64,000 bases of DNA from Salipiger bermudensis HTCC2601. GTDB taxonomy: Bacteria; Pseudomonadota; Alphaproteobacteria; Rhodobacterales; Rhodobacteraceae. A model generated the notes under the pieces. It searched no databases. It was not told the DNA's origin and was given only the letters and a program-made list of their open reading frames with translations. The number at the start of each line of letters is the position of its first letter. Within the stretch, counting starts at the first letter, position 1. Where the stretch lies: positions 2,497,690 through 2,561,689 of the forward strand of contig NZ_DS022276.1 in the NCBI RefSeq assembly GCF_000153725.1. The letters are read 5' to 3'. A program made the position numbers and the translations under genes. This document shows, piece by piece, positions 32,676-41,702 of this stretch.

Positions 32676-34181
32676 ATGTATTCCGATCTTCTCAGCGCCC
32701 TTCCCGAAGTCATCGGCTTCAGCAACTTCGCCGCCGTTATCATCGGCGTGATCGCCGGCATCGTGGTCGGCGCCATGCCCGGCCTCAGCGCCACCATGGC
32801 GATCTCGGTCCTAGTGCCCTTCACCTTCGGCCTCGAGCCGCTTGTCGCGCTTGGCCTGATGGCGGGCATCTACAACGGCGCCATGTATGGCGGCGCCATT
32901 CCGGCGGTCCTGCTGCGCATCCCCGGCACGCCGGCGGCAGTGGCCACCACCTTCGACGGCTACCCGATGGCCCAGAAGGGCGAGGGCGGCTTCGCGCTGC
33001 AGGTCGCCGTGGTCTCCTCGGCCATCGGCGGCATCGCATCCGCCTTCGCGCTGATGCTGCTGGCGCCGCCGCTCTCAAAGGTCACCCTGCTCTTCGGCCC
33101 GTCCGAGGTGTTCTGGGTCGCCGTCTTCGGCCTGGCCTCGATCATCTTCCTGCTCGGCGGCAACCCGGTGAAGGGCCTGATCTCGGCCTGTTTCGGGGTC
33201 TTCGTCTCGGTCATCGGGGCGGATCCGATCTACGGGACCGACCGCTTCACCTTCGGCCAGCTCGAGATGCTGGACGGCATCTCCATCGTGATCCTGCTCG
33301 TCGGTCTCTACGCCCTGCCGCCGGTGATCGACTTGCTCGAGACGCCGCTCAAGACCGACGGCGTGGAAAGCTCCAAGCTCGGCACCGAGCCGATCTGGAA
33401 GGCGATGCCGCGCATGAAGGGCTTCTGGAAGACCTGGCTGCGGTCGTCGGTAATCGGCATCTGGATCGGCATCCTGCCCGGCGCCGGCGGCTCCATGGCG
33501 GCCTTCATGTCCTACAACGAGGCGCGCCGCAGCTCGAAGAACCCCGAGAAATGGGGCGAGGGCGAGCCCGAGGGCGTGGCCGCGTCGGAGACCGCCAACA
33601 ACGCCGACACCGCCTCGGCCCTGATCCCGGCGCTGACTCTGGGCATCCCGGGCACCGCGGTGGCCGCGGTGATGCTGGGCGGCCTGCTGGTGCATGGCCT
33701 GCAACCGGGCCCGATGCTCTTCCGCGAGAACCCGGACGTGGTCTTCGGCTTCATGTGGCAGTTCCTGTTCGGTGCGATCCTGCTGATCCTGCTCGGCGGC
33801 TCGCTGGCCACCAACAGCTTTGCCCGGCTGCTGAACCTGCCGCGCCCGCTGCTCGGCTCGGTGATCATCGTGCTGATGCTGATCGGGGTCTATTCGATCC
33901 ACGGCCGGATGTTTGACGTCTACCTGATGCTGGGCTTCGGTGCCGTCGGCTGGGTGATGGACAAGCTGAAGTTCCCGCTGCCGCCGGTAGTGCTCGGGCT
34001 GATCCTCGGCGGCTTTGCCGAAGAGAACCTGCGCCTTGCCCTGCGCATCGGACGTGGCGACTGGGGCGTGCTGTTCCAGAACACCACCAGTCTGATCCTC
34101 GTGGCGCTGACCGTCGCGGTGATCGTCGGCCCGATCGTCAAGCGCCGCATTCTCGACCGTCGCAAGCAAGCCGAAAGCTGA
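32676..34181 (+). CDS. tctA: Large membrane subunit TctA
   Basis: 501 residues and about 11-12 hydrophobic spans. Signature segments include GIVVGAMPGLSATMAISVLVP, GIYNGAMYGGAIPAVLLRIPG and the mirrored half GILPGAGGSMAAFMSYNEA ... ESANNADTASALIPALTLGIPG-like sequence. This is the sodium- or proton-coupled permease of the TTT system. It ends in a short basic tail. Confidence 0.94.
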   Translation: MYSDLLSALPEVIGFSNFAAVIIGVIAGIVVGAMPGLSATMAISVLVPFTFGLEPLVALGLMAGIYNGAMYGGAIPAVLLRIPGTPAAVATTFDGYPMAQKGEGGFALQVAVVSSAIGGIASAFALMLLAPPLSKVTLLFGPSEVFWVAVFGLASIIFLLGGNPVKGLISACFGVFVSVIGADPIYGTDRFTFGQLEMLDGISIVILLVGLYALPPVIDLLETPLKTDGVESSKLGTEPIWKAMPRMKGFWKTWLRSSVIGIWIGILPGAGGSMAAFMSYNEARRSSKNPEKWGEGEPEGVAASETANNADTASALIPALTLGIPGTAVAAVMLGGLLVHGLQPGPMLFRENPDVVFGFMWQFLFGAILLILLGGSLATNSFARLLNLPRPLLGSVIIVLMLIGVYSIHGRMFDVYLMLGFGAVGWVMDKLKFPLPPVVLGLILGGFAEENLRLALRIGRGDWGVLFQNTTSLILVALTVAVIVGPIVKRRILDRRKQAES

Positions 34182-34198
34182 CGGCATCGGACAAGTAC

Positions 34199-34231
34199 CC
34201 GGAGGGGCGGCTCAGTAGACCGGCCCTCCGG
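34199..34231 (+). other. Intercistronic hairpin between tctA and dctP
   Basis: CCGGAGGG pairs with CCCTCCGG around a 17-base loop; no T-run follows. The same stem core appears beside the other tctC gene (43767-43798). It probably affects transcript stability or read-through between the two transporter cassettes. Confidence 0.6.
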
Positions 34232-34305
34232 CCCGGAGATCGGCGCATCCCGCGCCGGACATTCGCAAAGCGAGGCACCCCAAAGGTGCAAAGGAGGAAA
34301 ACGCG

Positions 34306-35280
34306 ATGAAACTCATGACACTCGGCGCCTCGGCGCTTCTTCTGGCCTCCACGGCCGTAGCCCAGGCCGACAACTGGACCGCCTACACCTACTCCTCGGT
34401 CTCCACGACCTCGGCCGTGAAGGGCATGAACCGCATCGCCGACCGCGTCGCGGAAGAGACCGGCGGCGATCTCGAGATCACCCTGCACCTGGGCAAGACC
34501 CTGCAGATCGCCTCGGCCGACATCACCCAGGCGGTGGGTGACGGCATCGTCGACATGGCAGCCGATTTCTTCTTCTCGGGCAACGTTCCGATCGCGCGGG
34601 TGCTGAACCTGCCGATGCTGATCGAGAACGACGAGGAATGGGACAAGGCCTATGCCGCCATCGAGCCCACCCTGGTCGAGGCCTTCGCCGAGCAGGGTGT
34701 GGTGCTGCTGGGCGGCTACCGCTACCCCGAGCAGACCATCTTCACCACCTTCGAGATCAATGACCTTGCCGACCTCGAAGGCCACAAGATCCGCGTGACC
34801 TCGCCCGAGCAGGGCCACTTCATCGAGGAGTTCGGCGGCGCGCCGATCACGCTGTCGGGTTCGGAAGTGCCGACCTCGCTTGAGCGCGGCGTGATCGAGG
34901 GCGTGCTGACCGCCAGCGCCGGCGGCGCCAAGAACTGGCACGAGTTCCTGCCCTACAACTACCGCTTCGCGGTGAACTACGGCAACTCGATGATCATCGC
35001 CAACGCCGATGCCTTCGAGGCTCTGTCGGAAGAGAGCCAGCAGGCACTGCGCGACATCGTTGCCGAGGAAGGCCCCGCGACCACCGCTGCCTTCCTCGAG
35101 GACGAGGAGGCGCAGAAGGCGTCGCAGTCCGAGGCCGGCATGACGCTGATCGAGGCTGCCGAGGGCGATGCCGAGATGGCGGGCGAGCAGCTGGCGCCGT
35201 TCTGGGAAGAGTGGGCCGAGCAGAACGGCCCGGATTATGTCACCGCGCTTCAGACCGTGCGCGACGCGATCGGAAAGTGA
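34306..35280 (+). CDS. dctP: TRAP transporter binding protein, DctP family
   Basis: 324 residues with a Sec signal (ASALLLASTAVAQAD). Family parts are visible: ADITQAVGDGIVDMA, DLEGHKIRVTSPEQGHFIEEFGGAP (with the conserved Arg that binds the carboxylate), and NSMIIANADAFEALSEESQQAL. Ribosome site AAAGGAGG. This is the second binding-protein/transporter set in the same operon. Confidence 0.93.
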   Translation: MKLMTLGASALLLASTAVAQADNWTAYTYSSVSTTSAVKGMNRIADRVAEETGGDLEITLHLGKTLQIASADITQAVGDGIVDMAADFFFSGNVPIARVLNLPMLIENDEEWDKAYAAIEPTLVEAFAEQGVVLLGGYRYPEQTIFTTFEINDLADLEGHKIRVTSPEQGHFIEEFGGAPITLSGSEVPTSLERGVIEGVLTASAGGAKNWHEFLPYNYRFAVNYGNSMIIANADAFEALSEESQQALRDIVAEEGPATTAAFLEDEEAQKASQSEAGMTLIEAAEGDAEMAGEQLAPFWEEWAEQNGPDYVTALQTVRDAIGK

Positions 35281-35288
35281 GCCTTTGA

Positions 35289-35804
35289 ATGATGGACGAA
35301 CGTAATAGCGGACCGGCGTCAGCCGGTCCCGTCTTCGACGCGGCGGCGCTGGCCACCCGGGTGCTCAGCGGCGCGGTTCTCGCGGCGCTGGTCGGGCTGG
35401 TCTGCCTCGAGGCTTTCCTGCGGGGCGCCTTCAACTACTCGCTCGGCTTTGCCGAGGAGCTGACGGGCTATTGCGTCGTCCTTCTCACCTTCTTCGGAGC
35501 CGCGCTCGCCCTTCGGGCGAACGCGCTCTTCCAGGTGCATTTCCTGTTCGACAGCTACTCTCCCAATGTCCGGGTCTGGGTGCAGCGCATCTTTGTCATC
35601 GTGGCGCTGATCGTCTGCGTCATCCTCGCCTGGAAGGCCAAGGACCTGACCCTCAGCTCGTTCTCGCGCAACCGCTTTGCCGCGACCGTGCTGCGCACGC
35701 CGCTGTGGATCCCGCAACTCATTCCGCCGGTCGGCTTCTGCGTCATCGGCATTTTCCTGGTCGAGCAGTTCCTGCTGACCTTCCGCAAAAAGGACACCGC
35801 CTGA
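35289..35804 (+). CDS. dctQ: TRAP transporter small membrane subunit, DctQ family
   Basis: 171 residues with four hydrophobic spans. DctQ landmarks are LRGAFNYSLGFAEELTGYCVVLLTFFGAALALR and the last span before the stop. Its stop overlaps the dctM start (TGATG). Confidence 0.92.
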   Translation: MMDERNSGPASAGPVFDAAALATRVLSGAVLAALVGLVCLEAFLRGAFNYSLGFAEELTGYCVVLLTFFGAALALRANALFQVHFLFDSYSPNVRVWVQRIFVIVALIVCVILAWKAKDLTLSSFSRNRFAATVLRTPLWIPQLIPPVGFCVIGIFLVEQFLLTFRKKDTA

Positions 35805-37096
35805 TGGAAGCGCTTCTCGCATTCGGCCTGCTGATCGGGCTGATCCTCGGCGGCATGTGGGTGCAGTTTGCCGTCGCCGGCGCCGGGCTGGTCTATATCT
35901 ACCTGCTGGGCGGCTTCGGCGGTTTCCGCGCCCTCGGCATGGTAAGCTGGGGCGCCGCCAACAGCTTCACCCTCGCCGCCATCCCGCTCTTCGTCCTGAT
36001 GGCCGAGATCCTGCTGGGCTCGGGCCTTGCCGGCCGGCTCTATAACGGCGTGGCGCCCTTCATGCGTCGGCTGCCGGGCGGGCTGATGCACACCAACATC
36101 GCCGGCAGCGGCATCTTCGCGGCGATCTCGGGCGGCTCGGCCCCCACCGCCGCCGCCATGTCCACCGTGGCCCTGCCGGAGCTGACCAAGCGCGGCTACG
36201 ACAAGCGCCTCGTGGCGGGCTCGCTCGCCGCCGGCGGCACGCTGGGCATCCTGATCCCGCCGTCGATCACCATGATCATCTACGCCACCTTCACCGAGAC
36301 CTCGATCGCGCGCCTCTTTGCCGCCGGCCTGTTGCCGGGCATCCTGCTGGCGCTGTGCTACATGGGATTCATCGTCGCCCGTGTGCTGCTCAACCCGAAG
36401 CTGGCGCCGAAATCCGACGAGCGCGCCTCGCTCGGCGATCTCGGCCGTGCGCTGCTCGACATCGTGCCGTTCCTCCTGCTCATCGTCATCGTACTGGGCA
36501 GCATCTACGGCGGCTTTGCCACCCCGACCGAGGCCGGCGCGGTGGGCACCATCGGCGCCATCGTGATCGCCGGGATCTATGGCAAGCTGAGCCTGAAACT
36601 GGTGACCGACGCGCTGTCGCGCACCGTGCGGATGAGCGGCAACATCCTGTTCATCGTGTTCACCTCGATGATCTTCGCCTATGCCACCGCGCTCTCGGGT
36701 GTCGGCGAGGATCTCGTGGGGATGCTGGAAGAGGCCAACGTCTCGCGCACCACCTTCCTTCTGATCATCATGGTGGTCTTCGCCATCCTCGGCTGCTTCA
36801 TGGAAGGGCTGGGCATGATCGCGATCATCGTGCCGGTGATCTTCCCGGCGCTGCTCGCGCTCGAGGTCGATCCGATCTGGTTCGGGGTTTTCGTGGTGAT
36901 CCTTGTCGAGCTCGGCCAGCTGACGCCGCCTCTGGGGGTGATCCTCTTCGTGGTCGCCAGTTCCTCCGACAAGGTGCGGGTCGAGGACGTGATCATGGGC
37001 ACGCTGCCGTTCTTCATCATCATCCTCGCCTTCATGCTGCTGCTGATCGGCTTCCCGCAGATCGCGCTCTTCCTGCCGGAGTTCACGTTCGGATGA
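35804..37096 (+). CDS. dctM: TRAP transporter large membrane subunit, DctM family
   Basis: 430 residues from the ATG at 35804. About 12 spans; family segments are GSGIFAAISGGSAPTAAAMSTVALPEL, GTLGILIPPSITMIIYATFTETSIARLFAAG, and LVELGQLTPPLGVILFVV. It is the ion-coupled permease partner of DctPQ. It overlaps the lactonase gene by ATGA. Confidence 0.94.
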   Translation: MEALLAFGLLIGLILGGMWVQFAVAGAGLVYIYLLGGFGGFRALGMVSWGAANSFTLAAIPLFVLMAEILLGSGLAGRLYNGVAPFMRRLPGGLMHTNIAGSGIFAAISGGSAPTAAAMSTVALPELTKRGYDKRLVAGSLAAGGTLGILIPPSITMIIYATFTETSIARLFAAGLLPGILLALCYMGFIVARVLLNPKLAPKSDERASLGDLGRALLDIVPFLLLIVIVLGSIYGGFATPTEAGAVGTIGAIVIAGIYGKLSLKLVTDALSRTVRMSGNILFIVFTSMIFAYATALSGVGEDLVGMLEEANVSRTTFLLIIMVVFAILGCFMEGLGMIAIIVPVIFPALLALEVDPIWFGVFVVILVELGQLTPPLGVILFVVASSSDKVRVEDVIMGTLPFFIIILAFMLLLIGFPQIALFLPEFTFG

Positions 37097-38043
37097 CCGT
37101 CTCGACCTATCCCTTTCCCGAACCCGTCGTCATCGACGCCACCGTGTTCACCGAGCTGCCCGCCGCGCTTCGCCGGCCCGGTATCTCCTCCTACTGGGCC
37201 GAGAAGAACCGGCGCGGGCAGCCGGTGGACAGCTTCCTCGAGGGGCCGTCCTTCGACCGCGAGGGCAACCTCTACTTCGTTGACATCCCCTTCGGGCGGG
37301 TGTTCCGGGCGACGCCGTCGGGCGAGGTGAGCCAGATTGCCGAGTATGACGGTCAGCCCAACGGGCTGAAGATCCACGCCGACGGGCGCATCTTCCTGGC
37401 CGACTACCAGAATGGCATCATGCAGCTCGACCCCGAGACCGGCGCGGTGACCACGGCGCTGGGGGACGCGGATACCGAAGCCTTCAAGGGTTGCAACGAC
37501 CTGCACTTCGGCCGCGACGGGGCGCTCTATTTCACCGACCAGGGGCAGACCGGGCTTCAGGATCCGAGCGGCCGCGTCTGGCGCTGGCAGATGGAGACCG
37601 GGGCGCTGAGCTGCCTGATCGACAAGGTGCCGAGCCCGAATGGCCTCGTGCTCGATCTGGCCGAGCACGTGCTGTTTCTTGCCGTGACGCGGGCCAACGC
37701 GGTCTGGCGTCTGCCGATGGCGGCCAGTGGCCGGGTCAACAAGGCCGGGCTGTTCATCCAGTTCTCGGGCGGGCGCGCCGGGCCCGACGGTCTGGCGCTG
37801 ACCGATGCGGGTGGGGTGGTGGTCTGCCAGACCGGCATGGGGCTCGTCTGGGTGCACAACGCGCTTGGCCAGCCCATCGCGGTGGTGCGGTCGCCGCGCG
37901 GCCTCGGCACCACGAACTGCGCCTTCGGCGGCGAGGGCGGTCGCACGCTCTACATCACCGAAAGCGACAGCGGCAGCATCCTGCAGGCGGAGTTCCCGCC
38001 GGAGCTTGGGATCGCCGGGGCCCCGATCTTCGGGCTGAGCTAG
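37093..38043 (+). CDS. SMP-30/gluconolactonase-family lactonase
   Basis: 316 residues, no signal peptide. Propeller motifs are EGPSFDREGNLYFVDIPFGRVFR, DGQPNGLKIHADGRIFLAD, KGCNDLHFGRDGALYFTD and SPNGLVLDLAEHVLFLAV; Glu, Asn and Asp residues in these serve as metal ligands in the family. It would open sugar-acid or similar lactones in the cytosol. As last gene of the operon it suggests that the substrate is a lactone-forming hydroxy acid. Confidence 0.9.
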   Translation: MTVSTYPFPEPVVIDATVFTELPAALRRPGISSYWAEKNRRGQPVDSFLEGPSFDREGNLYFVDIPFGRVFRATPSGEVSQIAEYDGQPNGLKIHADGRIFLADYQNGIMQLDPETGAVTTALGDADTEAFKGCNDLHFGRDGALYFTDQGQTGLQDPSGRVWRWQMETGALSCLIDKVPSPNGLVLDLAEHVLFLAVTRANAVWRLPMAASGRVNKAGLFIQFSGGRAGPDGLALTDAGGVVVCQTGMGLVWVHNALGQPIAVVRSPRGLGTTNCAFGGEGGRTLYITESDSGSILQAEFPPELGIAGAPIFGLS

Positions 38044-38458
38044 GATCAACGCGCCGGGCGCGCGCCCGGCACGCAGCATGCGCTTCCGCGGCCCGTTGCC
38101 GAGCCAGCGCAAGGGCCGCGCGCGGGCCGCCGGTCTCAGACGTTGCCGCGCTGCAGAATCGCTGGCCCGAATGCCTCGGCCCGGCGGCCCCGTTCCCCTC
38201 TCTTCGCGGTGCGCCATTGCGTCGCAAATCTGCCGAACCGTCGCGCATGGCGACATTTTTTCCGCATCGACAGCCAGCAGGCGACGAGAAATGGCTCCGG
38301 GAGGTTGACCTCGGAAGCTGGGGCGATCAGTGAGCGCACGGACGTATTTGCTGCCCGCCCCGCACGCGCCGATGAGGCCGTACGGGCCGGGCGCCGTCCC
38401 CTCATTTTTCCCTGCGGCGGTTCTCCCCAAGCCCGCCGGATCCTCAATGGAGAGAGAC
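38044..38458. other. Intergenic region, no gene seen
   Basis: 415 bp. It starts with a perfect GC palindrome (GCCGGGCGC/GCGCCCGGC, 38053-38070) that may end the upstream operon. A short dyad TTGCG-T-CGCAA (38217-38227) could be an operator for the peroxiredoxin gene. No convincing coding frame or RNA was found. Confidence 0.6.
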
Positions 38459-39004
<546 letters not shown>

Positions 39005-39026
39005 TCGCGGCATCGCACGTGACAGC

Positions 39027-39055
39027 AAAGGCCCCGCCGGATCGGCGGGGCCTTT
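39027..39055. terminator. Bidirectional terminator between peroxiredoxin and DoxX genes
   Basis: The 13-bp perfect stem AAAGGCCCCGCCG / CGGCGGGGCCTTT has T-runs readable on both strands. Confidence 0.93.
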
Positions 39056-39111
39056 TTCGTTTGCAGGGGCAGTGCAGGGGCGGCGCTTTCGGTCGCCTCT
39101 GCGGATGGTGA

Positions 39112-39531
39112 TCAGGCGGTGATCGCGAAGGCGCCGCCGCCGATCAGCGAGAGGGCGAAGAGCGCGATGGCCCAGAACACCGGGTACTCCCAGCCGCCGC
39201 CCTGCCTGTCGAACCAGAACCCGTTCTTGAAGTGGGCAAAGATGGCGGCGCCGAGGATCACCGGGATCAGGCCGAGCGCGACGAGGCTGGTCTGCACGCC
39301 GAGGATCAGAAGCACGCCGCCGACGGTTTCGGCGGCAATGGTGGCGTAGGCGAACCAGCCGGGCAGGCCGAGCGAGCGGAAGAACCCGGCGGCGCCCGCG
39401 GGGGTGAAGACGAAGTATTTCAGGCCCGCATGAGCGAGGAAGAGCCCGCCCAGAGACAGGCGCAGGACGAGGGCGGCGAGGTCGATTGCGGTGTCGGAGC
39501 CAAAGCCAAGGAACGCGAGAAGGTTGGTCAT
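39112..39531 (-). CDS. DoxX-family membrane protein
   Basis: 139 residues with four hydrophobic spans. DoxX pattern: LVLRLSLGGLFLAHAGLKYFVFTPAG, LGLPGWFAYATIAAETVGGVLLILG and AHFKNGFWF. DoxX proteins are small quinone-linked or redox-associated membrane proteins of mostly unknown function. It converges with the peroxiredoxin gene, which may be functional company or chance. Confidence 0.9.
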   Translation of the reverse strand: MTNLLAFLGFGSDTAIDLAALVLRLSLGGLFLAHAGLKYFVFTPAGAAGFFRSLGLPGWFAYATIAAETVGGVLLILGVQTSLVALGLIPVILGAAIFAHFKNGFWFDRQGGGWEYPVFWAIALFALSLIGGGAFAITA

Positions 39532-39711
39532 GTCATTTCCCTTTCAGAGGAAGGCGCCGCGGCGGCGCGGTGTGTCGATGACACAGAGATGCGCTTCCCG
39601 GACGAGGAATGAAATGACGAAGGTCGGGAATGACTTTCCTTGAATTGTTCCTTATTGAGCGGCTGCGGGCGAGCGGGGGCCGGTGGATTTCCGGTCCCCG
39701 ATGCAGGCGCG

Positions 39712-40491
39712 TCAGTCGCCGTCGTAGGTCCAGCGATATGCCGGCGGGGTCGGGCCCTTGTTGCGGCCGCCCTGCTCGGTCTGCTCCCAGGCGTGGGCAA
39801 GGATGCCGACCGAGCGCGACAGGCCGAAGAAGCCGCGCGCCAGCGGCGGCGGGCAGCCCAGCTCGGCATAGATCACCGCCGTGGCGCCATCGATGTTCAT
39901 CGGCACCGGCTTGCCGCGCTCTTCCGCCAGATGGGCTTCGATGCCGCGCCCGATCTGCGCGTAGACGCCGCTGACCGCACCGGCCTCGGCGGCCTCGTCG
40001 ACCAGCCCCAGCAGGCGCGGCGCGCGCGGGTCCACCGGCTTGTGGAAGCGGTGGCCGAAACCGGGAATGAACTTGCCATGCTCGGCTCGCCAGTCGTTGA
40101 GCACCCGGGGCAGGGCGTCGAGCCCCGCCGCCTCGATCTGCCGGTAGAGCGCGACCGCCTGCTCGCCGGCGCCGCCATGCACGTCGCCCAGCATGTTGAG
40201 CCCGGTCGCCATCGCCGATTGCAGCCCGATGCCACAGGTTGCCGCCATCCGCGCGGCGGCGATCGACGGCGCCTGCGGGCCGTGATCCACCGCCGAGACC
40301 AGCGCCGCCTCGAACAGCGTCGCGCGCGGGCCCTCGATCTGCTCGCCGGTGACCATCAGCCAGATCATCCGGGCAAAGCTCACATTGCCGATCAGCTCTT
40401 CGACCGGCGTGCCGCGCAGCGCGATGCGCCCGGGCTCCATGTCGATGATGCTGGTGCGCCACCAGTCCTTGACGTCATTGCACTCGGTCAT
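39712..40491 (-). CDS. Citrate-synthase-like citryl-CoA lyase
   Basis: 259 residues from MTECNDVKDWWRTSI (40491), overlapping the CoA-transferase stop by ATGA. Much shorter than citrate synthase (about 430) but keeps core segments: GVHGGAGEQAVAL-like HGGAGEQ with His, IPGFGHRFHKPVDPRAPRLL with the second His, and a C-terminal ...LGAIAHA-like GILAHAWEQ. Short members of this fold act as citryl-CoA lyases, cleaving citryl-CoA to acetyl-CoA and oxaloacetate. The upstream CoA-transferase would make the CoA ester. Citramalyl-CoA or another tertiary hydroxyacyl-CoA are alternative substrates. Confidence 0.82.
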   Translation of the reverse strand: MTECNDVKDWWRTSIIDMEPGRIALRGTPVEELIGNVSFARMIWLMVTGEQIEGPRATLFEAALVSAVDHGPQAPSIAAARMAATCGIGLQSAMATGLNMLGDVHGGAGEQAVALYRQIEAAGLDALPRVLNDWRAEHGKFIPGFGHRFHKPVDPRAPRLLGLVDEAAEAGAVSGVYAQIGRGIEAHLAEERGKPVPMNIDGATAVIYAELGCPPPLARGFFGLSRSVGILAHAWEQTEQGGRNKGPTPPAYRWTYDGD

Positions 40492-41702
40492 GTCACGCCC
40501 TCGCTTTGCATCTCGTCGATCTCTGCCTCGGTGTAGCCCAGTTCGGCGAGGATCGCCGTGGTGTCGACGCCGAGCGCCGGGGGAGGGGTGTCCACCGAGG
40601 GGCGGGCACCGTCGATCATCGCGCCGATGCGCATCAGGTCGATGGCCCGGTCGAGCCCCGGCGTGTCGTCGAACCGGGCCAGCAGCCCACGCTCGGTGAT
40701 CTGCGGATGGGCCAGCACCTCGGGCAGGCTCAGCACCGCGCCCGAGGGCACGCCGATGCGGTTGAGCTCGTCCTCCCAGTCCTGCGCGGGCCGCGTGGTG
40801 AGCACGGTTTCGAGTTCGGCCTTCAGGCGCAAGCGGTTGGCCTTGCGCAGCTCGCGGGTGGCGAAGTCGGGGTGCTCGAGCAGGTCGTCGCGGCCAAGAT
40901 GGTGGGCGAGGAGCTGCCACTGCTCGTCCTTGTTGGCGGCGATGTTGATCAGCTTGTCGGCGCACTGGAACGCCCCCGAGGGGGCAGAGGTCGGGTTCTC
41001 GTTGCCCTGGGGCTGCGGATCGACCCCGCCGACAAGGTAGTTCGAGACCACCCAGCCCATCGTCGCCAGCACCGAGTCGAGCATCGACACGTCGATGAAA
41101 GCGCCACGCTCGGGCGCGTTCAGCGCCGCAGAGATCGCCATGGCGGCGGTCAGCCCGCCGACCGTGTCGGCCAGCGGGTAGCCCACGCGAAGGGGCGCGC
41201 TCGCGGTGTCGCCGGTGACGGACATGACGCCCGAGGCACCCTGGATAATCTGGTCATAGGCCGGGCGGTGGGCCCACGGCCCGTCCTGCCCGAAGCCCGA
41301 GATGGCGCAGTAGATCAGCGCCGGGTTCTCGGCCTTCAGCGTCTCGTAGCCGAGCCCGAGCCGGTCCATCACGCCGGGGCGGAAATTCTCGACCAGCACG
41401 TCGGCGCTGGCCACGAGGCGCTTGAGCACCGCCTTGCCCTTGGGCGCCTTGAGGTTGAGCGTCAGTGAGGTCTTGCCGGCGTTCTGCGCGAGGAAGGAGA
41501 TCCCCATGCCCTGTTTCGACAGCTCCGCATCGGCACCGAGATTGCGGGCAAGATCGCCGCGGCCGACCGCCTCGACCTTGATCACCTCGGCACCCAGATG
41601 GGCGAGCTGGTGACAGGCGAAGGGGCCGGCCAGGACGTTGGTCAGATCAAGCACGCGAAGGCCCGCAAGGGGCCTCCGCCTGTCTTTGGGATCAATCGCC
41701 AT
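40488..41702 (-). CDS. Class III CoA-transferase (CaiB/BaiF)
   Basis: 404 residues. CaiB family opening: LAGLRVLDLTNVLAGPFACHQLAHLGAEVIKVE, then ENFRPGVMDRLGLGYETL and the DQIIQGASGVMSVTG segment with the catalytic Asp. These cytosolic enzymes move CoA between carboxylic acids. Gene order with the lyase (overlap) and TctABC suggests activation of an imported tri- or dicarboxylate. Its start overlaps the tctA stop. Confidence 0.92.
   Translation of the reverse strand: MAIDPKDRRRPLAGLRVLDLTNVLAGPFACHQLAHLGAEVIKVEAVGRGDLARNLGADAELSKQGMGISFLAQNAGKTSLTLNLKAPKGKAVLKRLVASADVLVENFRPGVMDRLGLGYETLKAENPALIYCAISGFGQDGPWAHRPAYDQIIQGASGVMSVTGDTASAPLRVGYPLADTVGGLTAAMAISAALNAPERGAFIDVSMLDSVLATMGWVVSNYLVGGVDPQPQGNENPTSAPSGAFQCADKLINIAANKDEQWQLLAHHLGRDDLLEHPDFATRELRKANRLRLKAELETVLTTRPAQDWEDELNRIGVPSGAVLSLPEVLAHPQITERGLLARFDDTPGLDRAIDLMRIGAMIDGARPSVDTPPPALGVDTTAILAELGYTEAEIDEMQSEGVT

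Noticed and set aside
38217-38227. TTGCG-T-CGCAA as a peroxide-responsive operator for the peroxiredoxin
   Set aside because: It is too short and unlike OxyR or PerR sites; kept only as a note on the intergenic region.
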